A stretch of DNA of 64,000 nt. Origin: Impatiens glandulifera. Its lineage: Eukaryota > Streptophyta > Magnoliopsida > Ericales > Balsaminaceae. The position numbers and the translations under genes were made by a program. The notes beneath the pieces were generated by a model. The model made no database searches, was not told where the DNA came from, and saw only the letters and a list, made by a program, of their open reading frames with translations. This document shows, one piece after another, positions 1 through 9,539 of this stretch (its first letter is position 1; every line of letters starts with the position of its first letter). Location of the stretch: the NCBI RefSeq assembly GCF_907164915.1, contig NC_061868.1:19959819-20023818 (forward strand), in the 5' to 3' direction.

Positions 1-134
1 GATGTAAGCCCCAATGATTGTGCTAGATCGTTTGACGTCAAGTGTTGCAGTTTAGTATTTTATTTTATTGCTAATTTTGTGTCAAATCGACGGCTACATT
101 TTAACTGTTGTTTTCTACGGTCTTTATATTTTGT

Positions 135-221
135 CTTGGCTATGATTCAAACTATCCGCGCTTCTGAGAGTAATCGGTGAAGCATAAATCGTAATGGTTG
201 AATTTCTTGATATGAGCCAAG
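135..221 (+). ncRNA. Box C/D snoRNA candidate A, copy 1 (25S rRNA guide)
   Basis: An 87-nt stem-closed unit. A 7-bp terminal stem (CTTGGCT at 135-141 with AGCCAAG at 215-221) flanks a degenerate C box (ATGATTC at 142) and a degenerate D box (ATGA at 212-215). An internal CTGA at 164-167 serves as D' and GTGAAG near 178 as C'. The 11 nt before D' (153-163, TATCCGCGCTT) pair with the conserved plant 25S rRNA stretch AAGCGCGGGTA, with one G:U, so a 2'-O-methylation guide role is inferred. The rRNA sequence is from memory. Guide and stem are unchanged in the second copy at 9264-9351 although the flanks differ. The weak C and D boxes are the main doubt. Confidence 0.6.
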
Positions 222-249
222 ATTTTTTATTGATTTTGTTTAGGGAATT

Positions 250-334
250 GCTATGATGATATAGCTACAGCTTTAAAGCCAGCTCTGCTTCAGAAAATTC
301 GTGATTGATAGAGCTGCAAAATATACCTGAGCTA
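250..334 (+). ncRNA. Box C/D snoRNA, U38/snR61-like, copy 1
   Basis: A perfect C box ATGATGA lies at 253-259 and a perfect D box CTGA at 327-330, 78 nt from end to end, a normal size for this class. An internal C'-like TGATTGA lies at 302-308 and a D'-like CAGA at 291-294. The 14 nt before D' (277-290) resemble the guide of the U38/snR61 family, which methylates an adenosine in 25S rRNA within AAGCAGAACTGGC. This copy has one internal mismatch to rRNA (C at 283), whereas the copy at 9381-9464 matches over all 14 nt. It lies 28 nt after snoRNA A, so the two probably come from one precursor. Family assignment rests on remembered rRNA and snoRNA sequence. Confidence 0.72.
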
Positions 335-390
335 ACTTTTGGTTTTCAAAGATGCTTCTTTTATGTGTTTCTTATTATGATCTTCTTATA

Positions 391-1090
391 GCCATTGATG
401 ATATAATTCGTGTTTTTGAGGTGTAGAAGATCTAGGACCCTGTTTTGCAGGGAGAACCTCCTTAGTGACTCTACATTCAAATGAGATTAATGAATTTGAC
501 TGAGGCATTTTTGTTGTAATATTTGTGAATTGAGTTTTACTATACTCTTAATCCTTATGAAATGGTGGATATAGAGTCTGAATAACTCATAGATTTTGTG
601 TTGTCTATCAGCTTTTACCCTCAAATTTTCACGGGTTTTGAGTTAAATAACAGCACTAAATTTCATTGTATTAAGATTAGTTTTGCCAAGGATGATATAA
701 TTCACATAATAGAGGTGTTGATGATCCAGGACCCTGTTTACAGGGAGAACCTCCTTGGTGAATCTACATTCAAATGAGATTAATGAATTTAACTGAGGCA
801 TTTTTGTTGTAATATTTGTGAATTGAGTTTTACTATACTCTTAATCCTTATGAAATGGTGGATATAGAGTCTGAATAACTCATAGATTTTGTGTTGTCTA
901 TCAGCTTTTACCCTCAAATTTTTCCGGGTCTTGAGTTAAATAACAGCAATAAATTTCTGATTTGCCAATGTCATGGTTTTGAGGTGTTAATGATCCAAGT
1001 CCCTGTTTACAGGGAGAACCTCCTTGGTGAATCTACATTCATTTGATATTACTGAATTTTGTTGAGGCTGTTTTTGTAATTTGTTGAACT
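391..1090 (+). repeat. Three tandem units with a conserved hairpin, possible snoRNA-like RNA
   Basis: Units begin near 391, 684 and 962, with period about 280-293 bp; the third is partial. Each unit contains a hairpin CCCTG...CAGGG enclosed by GAGGT...ACCTCC, then a segment ending in CTGAGGC (TTGAGGC in unit 3). Unit 2 has TGATGAT before the hairpin and CTGA about 85 nt later, with TGCC/GGCA able to close the unit. This suggests a box C/D-like RNA that has decayed in units 1 and 3. I found no rRNA match for a guide. It directly follows two snoRNA candidates, which supports an RNA-gene cluster, but the class is not established. Confidence 0.4.
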
Positions 1091-1130
1091 GTTTTTTATA
1101 TTAACAATGAAATTTAAACTTTTCTTTCTT

Positions 1131-3552
1131 GAAATATTAACAATTCATGACTAATTTTACAACTACAACAAAACCTCATTTTCACTAAAGTTTTAGTCCC
1201 AGCTCATTTGAATTGTGAGAGGGAGGTAGGAGATATAAGGTCTCAATATTAGAGGCCTATTGTTTGTGTATTTGTTCATGTTTAGTAATTGTAGCTGAAT
1301 TCCTGGTTTTTTGCTAACCTCAAGTGAGCATAGAAAGGGAGGAGGAAGTCAGGGATATGACGGTTCTTGCTGACCATCGGTCCTCATAATCTATGAGCAT
1401 TCCCTAAGGATGCCTCACATGACATGGTCTGGGGAGTTTGAACATAAGACAACTTTGATTCATGACAGGAGATAGTGAGCTTCAGACAATGGACAAATTA
1501 ACGCTGTTGTCCAAGTCCACGGGGGAGAAGAGGGTTATGTTTTTTCTTGTCTAAGGTTGCCTCATGACCTTCATGTGGTAAACTTCAGGAGGAGGGCAAT
1601 GAAATTGAGTGGATTAAGGTGGTAGAGATCGGCTATAAATCCTTTGAATTTTAAACCAAAGTGGCTGGTCTGAGTGTGTGTCAATTACTGAAATTAAGAA
1701 CTGTGAACTAAGTTCCATTGATGTCAATGTGGCCACTTGAATCCATTTGAACAGTGATTGTTTAGTTGTAGTCTGCTTGTCTTGGTACAATCTGCTTGTT
1801 TTTTACAATTGATTTATATGTTTGAGGATGAGCAAGTTGTTTTGCTGAATCATGTCGAAAGTCTGTTGGATCAACAAGATAATGTAATGAAAATTTAGAC
1901 ATTAGAATTTGATTGATCGGGTTGCTGTTGGAACATTGAAAATGGATATAGATTAATTGAAATTTTTTTGGATATCCGAGAGAATGAATACACATGTCAC
2001 ACATTTTTTTAACTATCCATCTTTGTTTGGTGGTTTGTGGTGTCATCCCGTTTTGTGTGTGCTTTGTTGGATATTGGGTTGGGTTTTTCCATTTTGTGTA
2101 TTGGATTGGGTTTTTATATCAATTAAAATTTACATAATTTGGTTTGACTGACTCTTCAATTTTCTTTTAATAAATAAGCTTTTGACTATTCAACTACAAT
2201 ATAGATATATATTTGTTATTTATTTTGTAAAACAAATTTTAGATATAATTATATTATTTAATATAATTTTTTGGTGAATGAATAAAATCAAATTAATTAT
2301 TTGAGATTTTCTTAGACTTACTTCAACTGTTTTGATTGTACATTCTGGTGTACAAATAGATTGTACCAATTGTTTACACCTCTATGTATGTGGTGGTAAC
2401 AATCTAGAATTTTTTATATAGGGTTGAATATATACGTATATTTATTAGATAGTCACCTAAGGAGGTGTAGTTTGTTAATTTTGTGATTGGTCATCTGCCT
2501 CTACTCCCAGTGGATGGGGATTCCACCCTAAAGAACATAGACATCCAAATCCTATTAAATTATTACCAAAGAGGACAATAGTATGTTTTTATACTCTAGG
2601 CTAATTCAAACATGGTTAATCTTTAAAAAGATTTTTTTATTATGTTAGAATTTTAAATTAATTCTATTAATTAAATAGAAATGAAAATGAGAATTTGAAT
2701 AAATAAATTAAATATAATTTATTTTAAATAAATATAAATTCATACCAAATTAAAATATAAATTTTTGGTGAAATTTAATCAGTGAATAATCTATAAGATG
2801 GAATGTCTTCAGATTTAATTTTCTGTTATAAATATTCTCTTCATGTTGAACTCTAAAATTATCTCATATCTCTTTTTCATTAATTCCATAATCTCTATAG
2901 AATTCGAAAAAAAATTCTTTGTTTTTTTGAGTGTTCTTCACTCATCTGAGTTTTCTTCAAGTTTTTCACTCAATCAAGTGTTCTTTGAGTTCTTGACTCG
3001 TCGTATTTTCGTTGAAACCCGATGATTGATTCAAGTACTTTGTCAAGTTCGCTGCTAAGTGATTCCGGTGCTGAATCACTACTAGATTCGTTATACCCTA
3101 AAAGACAGTCATTTGTGATAAGCTCTAACACAAAGGGCGAAAGAAAAACTGTTTTAATACAAATGTGTTAAGCACATGTCTCGAATCAATATCTCAATCG
3201 GTGATTTTACTTCTTTCTTTGTATATTCTATTTTATTTAATTTATTTGTAAAATCATTTTAAATATATTTTCTGTTATTTAAGACAAGATTTTTAATCGT
3301 TTAACGTGTACATTTGAAAAAAGCCCTAGTTGATTAAAGTATTAAACGTGATTGCGGATTTCATCAATTTTATGTAGGTGACATTTTTTTTGTGAAGGTT
3401 TTGCTTTAGCTTCAGCCAAGGGAATGAAACCGGCAGACACACCTAGGTTGGCAGTTAAGGCCACAAGGCGGGAGACCCGTTGAAAGCTCAAAACAAAGGT
3501 GATGATTGGAACCAAAGACCGTCAAGCTTCAATTTTTGATTGATGGAGTTAA
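1131..3552. other. Non-coding AT-rich stretch, no gene seen
   Basis: Only short, unrelated reading frames occur on either strand, and I recognise no protein or RNA gene. Around 2645 the sequence TGTTAGAATTTT, followed by a TATA-like TTATAAATATTC near 2827 and a T/C-rich leader, resembles a decayed copia-type LTR. No partner LTR or target duplication is visible, so this is only a suggestion. The stretch ends at the target site of the gypsy element. Confidence 0.4.
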
Positions 3553-3557
3553 GATTC

Positions 3558-3899
3558 TGATGCGGTGCGAGTCGAAGAGGCGTTTATGCGAAAGTTGCAG
3601 CATCCGAAAATATCTCGCAAGTGTCAGATTTCGACGATTGCCTAGTGTTTTTCGGGCGGAAACGTTTAGGGGCTCAAAATCGCATTTTTATTAGTTTCGG
3701 GTGTTTTTTTGCAATTTATTAAAAGTTGTTTATTTCTTTTGCAAGCTAGGGTTTGAGTATTTAAAAGGATCTTAAAACACTTTGTTAGGGGAAGATTATT
3801 AATCATAAAACGAGGTTTCCTCAATATCTATCACTTTCGGTATTCGTAAGAATCAACGAATCTTGATAAAGGTTCATCCTAGCCACGCACGCTGCATCA
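3558..3899 (+). repeat. 5' LTR of the gypsy element
   Basis: It is 342 bp, starts TGATGC and ends GCATCA, a 6-bp terminal inverted repeat. It is repeated at 8250-8592. A TATA-like GAGTATTTAAAAGG lies near 3756 and would drive the genomic transcript. Confidence 0.96.
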
Positions 3900-3901
3900 G
3901 T

Positions 3902-3910
3902 TGGTATCAG
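3902..3910 (+). other. Primer binding site, initiator tRNA-Met
   Basis: TGGTATCAG begins two bases after the 5' LTR and matches the complement of the 3' end of plant initiator tRNA-Met. The match ends after nine bases. Confidence 0.85.
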
Positions 3911-3930
3911 TTTCCAGTCGACCCTGAGGT

Positions 3931-6900
3931 ATGCCGCCCCGAAGACAGCCGCGCAACCCTACCCCTGGTGCTGATGATGGTGACCTTGCTGAGTTGCGAC
4001 GTGAAAACGCTGAGTTTCGCCGTGATAACGACGATTTGAGGCGGCAGGTTGAATGGTTGACGCAACGGATGGATGCATCTATGCACATGCACCACCCTGA
4101 AGATGATGTTACGATGACAGATGAAAACCCTCTCGGTGGTCTTCGGAATCGATCCCCTGAACGCCCCAATCATCGCTGGGAGCAGGCTTTCAGGGTGGAC
4201 ATCCCTAAGTTCGATGGTAGTCTATCACCGGAAGAGTTTATTGATTGGCTTTCTCAGGTTGAAGAGATTCTGGATTTCAAGGAAGTTCCTGCAGATCGTC
4301 GTGTACCCCTTGTTACGATCCGCTTACATGGTCGTGCACAAGCATGGTGGCAGCAGTTGAAACAGACACGTGTTCGTCATGGTAAGGCAAAGCTCACGAA
4401 TTGGGACAAATTCAGGAAGCATATTGGGGCTGCGTTTCTACCATATAATTACGAACGTAACCTGTACCAGCGGTTCCAGAATCTTCGTCAGGGTTCTCGT
4501 TCCGTGGATGACTATTCCACTGAGTTTTACACCTTTGTGGCTCGTGTTGACCTGTCTGAGTCCCCTCTCCAGTTGGTTTCTCGCTATATTGGTGGCCTTC
4601 GCCTCCAGTTGCAAGATATTTTGAATATGTTTGATCCCTTGACTGTTTCTGAGGCACATCAGCGTGCTTCACAGGCTGAGAAACAGCTAGCCAGGCGCGG
4701 TTCGGGTAGCTTTGGAAAACAGGTTGTCCCCACTAGTGGCATTGGTTCTTCTTCCCAGCCGGCCCATCCCACCCCAGCCCCCCCTCGCGGCACTACAGCC
4801 CCCCCGCAGGGACGTCCCGGTGGCTTGCGTTGTTTTAATTGTGGTGAAGTTGGCCATCGCCAAGCAGAGTGTCGCAACCCAAAGTCCACCAATCGTGGTC
4901 TTTTTACTGAGGTGGATGATCCTGACTCTGCTCTTCCTTCAGATTCAGCGCCAGTGTATGATGTTTATGATGATGAGGCAGCGGAGGAGTATGTTTCTGG
5001 TGATGTTGGCCCCCTTTTGGTGATTCGTCGATCATGTTTAACCCCTCGTGCTCCTGACAACGAGTGGTTACGTAATAATCTGTTCCATTCCACTTGTACC
5101 ATCGGTGGCAAAGTTTGCACCTTCATCATTGATGCTGGGAGTTGTGAGAATGTGATTTCTGAGGTTGCAGTTTCGAAGCTGGGTCTGTCCACTGAACCTC
5201 ACCCCAAACCTTATCGTCTGTCCTGGCTGAGTCAAGGTACGGATGTTACAGTTTCCAAGCGCGTACTTGTTAATTTTTCCATTGGTTCCCATTATCGTGA
5301 TGCTGTATATTGTGATGTGGTTCCTATGGATGCTTGTCACCTTTTACTTGGTCGCCCTTGGCAGTTTGATCATTCTGTTATACATGATGGGCGTGCTAAT
5401 ACCTACACGTTCTTATTTCATGGTACCAAGATTGTGTTGATGCCAAATCAGCCCAAGAAGGGTGCTGCCCCCACTCATCATGCGTCCCCCCCTACCACCT
5501 TGTTGTCTCGGGGTCCTTTTCAGACCGCCATGGTCGAATCGGGCATGGTGTTTGCTCTATTTTATTCGCTGATTACCTGTGGTGCTAGTTCTGAGGTGCC
5601 TATTCCAGTGCAGCCGCTGTTACAGGAGTTTGCAGATGTTTTTCCTGAGAATCTGCCTTGTGCCTTGCCTCCTTTGCGTGATATCCAGCATCATATTGAC
5701 TTGGTTCCAGGTGCTGCCCTACCCAACCGTCCTCATTACCGCATGAGTCCCAAAGAACATGAAGAGTTGCGTAGACAGGTGGAGGACTTGCTGGCTAAGG
5801 GACACATTCGAGAGAGCCTTAGTCCCTGTGCTGTCCCGGCCCTTCTTACCCCAAAAAAGGATGGGTCTTGGCGTATGTGCATTGATAGTCGTGCTATCAA
5901 CAAGATTACAGTGCGTTATCGGTTTCCTATTCCCCGGTTGGATGACTTGTTGGATCAGTTGGGTGGTGCTTCTGTGTTTAGCAAACTGGATCTCAAGAGT
6001 GGATACCATCAGATTCGTATTCGCATGGGTGATGAGTGGAAGACTGCCTTTAAGACTCGTGAGGGCTTATATGAGTGGCTGGTTATGCCGTTTGGTCTGT
6101 CGAATGCTCCTAGCACCTTTATGCGTGTGATGAACCAGGCTCTTCGCCCTTTCATTGGAAAGTTTGTAGTCGTTTACTTCGACGACATCTTGATTTACAG
6201 TGACAGCGAGGTAGCACACCTCTCCCATCTTCGTGAGGTGTTATCTGTTCTCCGGCGTGACAAGTTCTATGCTGCTTCCTCGAAGTGCACATTTCTTACT
6301 GATTCTACCCAGTTCCTCGGTTATGTGGTGTCTCGGGAGGGCCTGAAAGTGGACCCGAGTAAGGTACTGGCTGTCAATCAGTGGCCCCGCCCCTCTTCGA
6401 TCACTGAAGTTCGCAGTTTTCATGGCTTGGCTTCCTTCTATCGGCGTTTTATTCCTCACTTCAGTAGTGTTACGGCTCCTATCACTGATTGTATGAAGGG
6501 GGTTAAGTTCTTCTGGACGGATGATGCCGAGGCTGCCTTTGTTGAGATCAAGCACCGACTCACTTCAGCCCCTATTTTGGTTCTTCCTGATTTTTCCCAG
6601 CCATTTGAACTACATTGTGATGCTTCGAAATTGGGTATTGGGGCTGTACTTAGCCAATCTGGGCGTCCTGTTGCTTATTTTAGTGAGAAACTGTCTAGCG
6701 CTAAACTTCGTTTCAGTACCTATGATATTGAGTTCTATGCTATTGTCCAGGCAGTCAAACACTGGCGTCATTATTTATTTCAGCGGGAGTTTGTCTTATA
6801 TACGGATCATGATTCCCTCAAGCATCTTGGTGGTCAGGACAAGATTTCTCATCGTCATGCTTCGTGGGTCTCTTATTTACAGCAGTTTACTTTTGTGATT

Positions 6901-8337
6901 AAACACAAGGCTGGTGTGTCTAATCGCGTGGCTGATGCTTTGAGTCGTCGTCATGGGCTGTTGGCAGAGATGCGTGTCCATGTACCCGGCTTTGATTCGT
7001 TTGTGGACCTCTATCGTGATGATCCTTTCTTTTCTCAGGTCCTCATTCGCATCCAACAGGGGGATTCGAGGGACTTTGTCTTGGAGGATGGGTTCCTTTT
7101 CCGCGGTGTGCAGCTGTGCATTCCAGATTGCAGCCTGCGTTTGAAGATGATTCAGGAACTCCACAAAGAAGGCCATGTTGGGCGTGATCGTACCTTCCAG
7201 CTTCTTGCAGCTTCTTATTTCTGGCCTTCGATGCGCAAAGAGGTGGGGCGTTTTGTTGCTCGTTGTCGTGTTTGTCAGTTGGCTAAGGGCGCTTCGACTA
7301 ATGCCGGGTTATACTTGCCTCTGCCTATTCCCACTCAACCATGGTCTGATGTCAGTATGGATTTTGTCCTTGGGCTGCCACGTACCCAGCGTGGTTCTGA
7401 TTCGATTTTTGTGGTGGTTGACCGATTCTCGAAGATGGTTCATTTCATTCCCTGCAAGAAAACCTCTGATGCTGTGGCTGTTGCACAGCTTTATTTCAGG
7501 GATGTGTATCGCCTTCATGGACTTCCTGCCTCCATAGTTTCTGATCGGGACACTCGCTTTGTGAGTCACTTTTGGAGGAGTCTTTGGCGTTTGGTTAATA
7601 CTCAGCTGAATTTTAGCAGTGCCTATCACCCGCAAACTGATGGCCAAACTGAAGTTGTTAATAGGTCTTTGGGGAACCTTCTGCGCAGTTTAATTGGGGA
7701 TCATCCTAAGGCTTGGGATCTGAAGCTGCCTCAGGCCGAGTTTGCTCACAATCATGCTGTTAATCGCTCCACTGGTTTCAGTCCTTTCCATGTGATTTAC
7801 GGGCTGTCTCCGCGTGCTCCTCTTGATTTGTTAGCGCTGCCCAGCAAGGTGCGTCCTCATTCCACTGCTGCGGATTTTGTTGGTCAGTTGGCTCAGGTTC
7901 ATCAGACCACTCATGACCGCTTGGTTGCTGCTACTGCCAAGTACAAGGAGAAGGCTGATTCGAGAAGGCGTGCTGTTGATTTTGAAGTTGGTGACTTTGT
8001 GTGGGCTATTCTGACTAAGGATCGTTTTCCAGCTCATGAATATAGCAAGCTTGCTGCTAAGAAGATTGGTCCTGTTGAGATTGTGGAGAAGATCAACCCC
8101 AATGCTTATCGTTTACGCCTTCCCAGCCATGTGCGTACCTCTGATGTGTTCAATGTGAAGCATCTTGTTCCTTTTGTGGGTGAGTCTTCTTCTGATGAGG
8201 ATGATGCGGTTCCAGATTCGAGGACGAATCTTTTCTACCCTGGGGGGAATGATGCGGTGCGAGTCGAAGAGGCGTTTATGCGAAAGTTGCAGCATCCGAA
8301 AATATCTCGCAAGTGTCAGATTTCGACGATTGCCTAG
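3931..8337 (+). CDS. gag-pol: Gag-Pol polyprotein, Ty3/gypsy, intact 1468 residues
   Basis: This single frame carries the whole replication machinery. Gag fills about residues 1-330, with a CCHC zinc knuckle at 301-314 (CFNCGEVGHRQAEC). The aspartic protease has D-A-G-S at about 401. Reverse transcriptase has YFDD at 749-752. RNase H follows from about 890 (HCDAS, TDHDSLKHL). Integrase has an HHCC finger from about 1076 and a D-D-E core near 1144, 1204 and 1241. The tail after the integrase core has the GPVEIVEKI...HLVPF segment seen in chromovirus C-termini. The last 28 or so residues are encoded inside the 3' LTR, a trait I associate with CRM elements. The start ATG lies 21 bp after the PBS and fits a short leader. 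There are no internal stops or frameshifts. Confidence 0.95.
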   Translation: MPPRRQPRNPTPGADDGDLAELRRENAEFRRDNDDLRRQVEWLTQRMDASMHMHHPEDDVTMTDENPLGGLRNRSPERPNHRWEQAFRVDIPKFDGSLSPEEFIDWLSQVEEILDFKEVPADRRVPLVTIRLHGRAQAWWQQLKQTRVRHGKAKLTNWDKFRKHIGAAFLPYNYERNLYQRFQNLRQGSRSVDDYSTEFYTFVARVDLSESPLQLVSRYIGGLRLQLQDILNMFDPLTVSEAHQRASQAEKQLARRGSGSFGKQVVPTSGIGSSSQPAHPTPAPPRGTTAPPQGRPGGLRCFNCGEVGHRQAECRNPKSTNRGLFTEVDDPDSALPSDSAPVYDVYDDEAAEEYVSGDVGPLLVIRRSCLTPRAPDNEWLRNNLFHSTCTIGGKVCTFIIDAGSCENVISEVAVSKLGLSTEPHPKPYRLSWLSQGTDVTVSKRVLVNFSIGSHYRDAVYCDVVPMDACHLLLGRPWQFDHSVIHDGRANTYTFLFHGTKIVLMPNQPKKGAAPTHHASPPTTLLSRGPFQTAMVESGMVFALFYSLITCGASSEVPIPVQPLLQEFADVFPENLPCALPPLRDIQHHIDLVPGAALPNRPHYRMSPKEHEELRRQVEDLLAKGHIRESLSPCAVPALLTPKKDGSWRMCIDSRAINKITVRYRFPIPRLDDLLDQLGGASVFSKLDLKSGYHQIRIRMGDEWKTAFKTREGLYEWLVMPFGLSNAPSTFMRVMNQALRPFIGKFVVVYFDDILIYSDSEVAHLSHLREVLSVLRRDKFYAASSKCTFLTDSTQFLGYVVSREGLKVDPSKVLAVNQWPRPSSITEVRSFHGLASFYRRFIPHFSSVTAPITDCMKGVKFFWTDDAEAAFVEIKHRLTSAPILVLPDFSQPFELHCDASKLGIGAVLSQSGRPVAYFSEKLSSAKLRFSTYDIEFYAIVQAVKHWRHYLFQREFVLYTDHDSLKHLGGQDKISHRHASWVSYLQQFTFVIKHKAGVSNRVADALSRRHGLLAEMRVHVPGFDSFVDLYRDDPFFSQVLIRIQQGDSRDFVLEDGFLFRGVQLCIPDCSLRLKMIQELHKEGHVGRDRTFQLLAASYFWPSMRKEVGRFVARCRVCQLAKGASTNAGLYLPLPIPTQPWSDVSMDFVLGLPRTQRGSDSIFVVVDRFSKMVHFIPCKKTSDAVAVAQLYFRDVYRLHGLPASIVSDRDTRFVSHFWRSLWRLVNTQLNFSSAYHPQTDGQTEVVNRSLGNLLRSLIGDHPKAWDLKLPQAEFAHNHAVNRSTGFSPFHVIYGLSPRAPLDLLALPSKVRPHSTAADFVGQLAQVHQTTHDRLVAATAKYKEKADSRRRAVDFEVGDFVWAILTKDRFPAHEYSKLAAKKIGPVEIVEKINPNAYRLRLPSHVRTSDVFNVKHLVPFVGESSSDEDDAVPDSRTNLFYPGGNDAVRVEEAFMRKLQHPKISRKCQISTIA
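8241..8249 (+). other. Polypurine tract of the gypsy element
   Basis: TGGGGGGAA immediately precedes the 3' LTR and is the expected plus-strand primer. It lies inside the Gag-Pol reading frame. Confidence 0.85.
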
Positions 8338-8592
8338 TGTTTTTCGGGCGGAAACGTTTAGGGGCTCAAAATCGCATTTTTATTAGTTTCGGGTGTTTTT
8401 TTTGCAATTTATTAAAAGTTGTTTATTTCTTTTGCAAGCTAGGGTTTGAGTATTTAAAAGGATCTTAAAACACTTTGTTAGGGGAAGATTATTAATCATA
8501 AAACGAGGTTTCCTCAATATCTATCACTTTCGGTATTCGTAAGAATCAACGAATCTTGATAAAGGTTCATCCTAGCCACGCACGCTGCATCA
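8250..8592 (+). repeat. 3' LTR of the gypsy element
   Basis: It is 343 bp and identical by eye to the 5' LTR except for one extra T in a T run near 8396. The first 88 bp encode the end of Gag-Pol. The target duplication GATTC follows at 8593. Confidence 0.96.
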
Positions 8593-8888
8593 GATTCACT
8601 AACAATCATCACACATGAATTATCAAAATACTCATTAGGGATGTAGCCTCGAGTCGTAAGTCACCGTCTGTCGGCTTAGGAAACTCTAGGAAGTGCAAAA
8701 TGGTGCACTAATGCAACTAGAATATTTTTATTAAAATAAAATAAACAATATTCATATCAATGAATTTTTTTTTAGCTAATAACTAATAATTAAGTATTAT
8801 AATATATTTAAAAAAAACTATACCTTGTAAATATTTTTTTCTCAAATCAATCGATTAAACATTTTTAAATATTTTAATTTTATATTTC
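8593..8888. other. Flank of the gypsy insertion, no gene seen
   Basis: AT-rich sequence between the gypsy element and the snoRNA promoter. It continues the pre-insertion sequence that ends at 3557. No feature is recognised. Confidence 0.5.
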
Positions 8889-8942
8889 TGGGCCGACGCT
8901 TCTCAAAGGCTCAAATCGTCGCTTGGCCGCGGCTAGGGTTTT
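8889..8942 (+). promoter_or_regulatory. Site II plus telo-box promoter of the snoRNA locus
   Basis: TGGGCC (Site II) at 8889-8894 and TAGGGTTTT (telo-box in reverse) at 8934-8942 lie 40 bp apart in a short GC-rich patch within AT-rich DNA. This pair is known from plant snoRNA and ribosomal-protein promoters. About 320 bp further on are two snoRNA candidates in the same orientation. A possible 5' splice site, CCAAAG|GTAACC, at 9010/9011 suggests a short non-coding first exon with the snoRNAs in an intron. The matching promoter for the first snoRNA pair would lie before the window start. Confidence 0.6.
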
Positions 8943-9263
8943 CTTAAATTTTCAATCAGCCTACATAAGAAGCTTGAGATCCTAAGTTTTGAGTATTTCT
9001 ACGTCCAAAGGTAACCTTCTCAACATGTGCTTAATCGCGTTTGATACTACTATGGATCTATTTTCCTTATCTTCTATCGATATATCTGCACGATCTCTCC
9101 CGGGCTTCTCTGAAAATTTTAGTACTGACGATGTAAGCCCCAATGATTGTGCTAGATTTATTGCCGTCAAGTGTTGCAGTTTAGCGTTTTTTGAATGGCT
9201 AATTTTGTGTCAAATCGACTGCTATATTCATATTATTTCAGTTCTACGATCTTTATCTTTTTT

Positions 9264-9351
9264 CTTGGCTATGATTCAAAACTATCCGCGCTTCTGAGAG
9301 TAATCAATGAAGCATAAAACATAATGGTTGAATTTCTTGATATGAGCCAAG
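9264..9351 (+). ncRNA. Box C/D snoRNA candidate A, copy 2 (25S rRNA guide)
   Basis: Second copy of 135-221, 88 nt. The terminal stem CTTGGCT (9264-9270) / AGCCAAG (9345-9351) and the guide TATCCGCGCTT before CTGA are unchanged. Differences fall mainly in the linker (GTAATCAATGAAG against GTAATCGGTGAAG). Retention of stem and guide while spacers change suggests selection. It lies about 320 bp after the Site II/telo-box promoter, so this copy is the likelier to be expressed of the two visible in full. Confidence 0.65.
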
Positions 9352-9380
9352 ATTGAAAATATATTTTGGTATAAAAATTG

Positions 9381-9464
9381 CTATGATGATATATCTACAG
9401 CTTTAACGCCAGTTCTGCTTCAGAAAATTCGTGATTGATAGAGCTGCAAAATATACCTGAGCTA
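9381..9464 (+). ncRNA. Box C/D snoRNA, U38/snR61-like, copy 2
   Basis: C box ATGATGA at 9383-9389 and D box CTGA at 9457-9460. The 14 nt at 9407-9420 (CGCCAGTTCTGCTT), just before a D'-like CAGA, are fully complementary to plant 25S rRNA AAGCAGAACTGGCG. Counting five bases from D' predicts methylation of the adenosine in AAGCA. From memory, this is the site served by human SNORD38 and yeast snR61. The copy at 250-334 carries a mismatch here. Box D' is CAGA instead of CTGA, which is tolerated in internal boxes. Confidence 0.8.
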
Positions 9465-9539
9465 ACTTTTGATTTTCAAAGACTGCTAGGCAAAAGAAAC
9501 AAATTAATAATTTTGAAATCCTAGAAAATACAAAAAGAT

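Larger units (their letters stand above)
3558..8592 (+). mobile_element. Complete young Ty3/gypsy LTR retrotransposon, CRM-like chromovirus
   Basis: Both LTRs, a tRNA-iMet primer site, one uninterrupted Gag-Pol frame, a purine tract and a 5-bp target duplication GATTC (3553-3557 and 8593-8597) are all present. The LTRs differ, by eye, only by one T in a homopolymer, so insertion is recent and the copy may be autonomous. The LTR ends TGATGC/GCATCA, the Gag type and a polyprotein that runs into the 3' LTR all fit the CRM chromovirus lineage known from plant centromeres. That lineage call is from memory of the family. The element lies between the two copies of the snoRNA pair. Confidence 0.95.

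Noticed and set aside
4121..7537. Many frames of 60-125 residues on both strands
   Set aside because: All lie inside the intact gypsy Gag-Pol frame in other phases and show no homology of their own.
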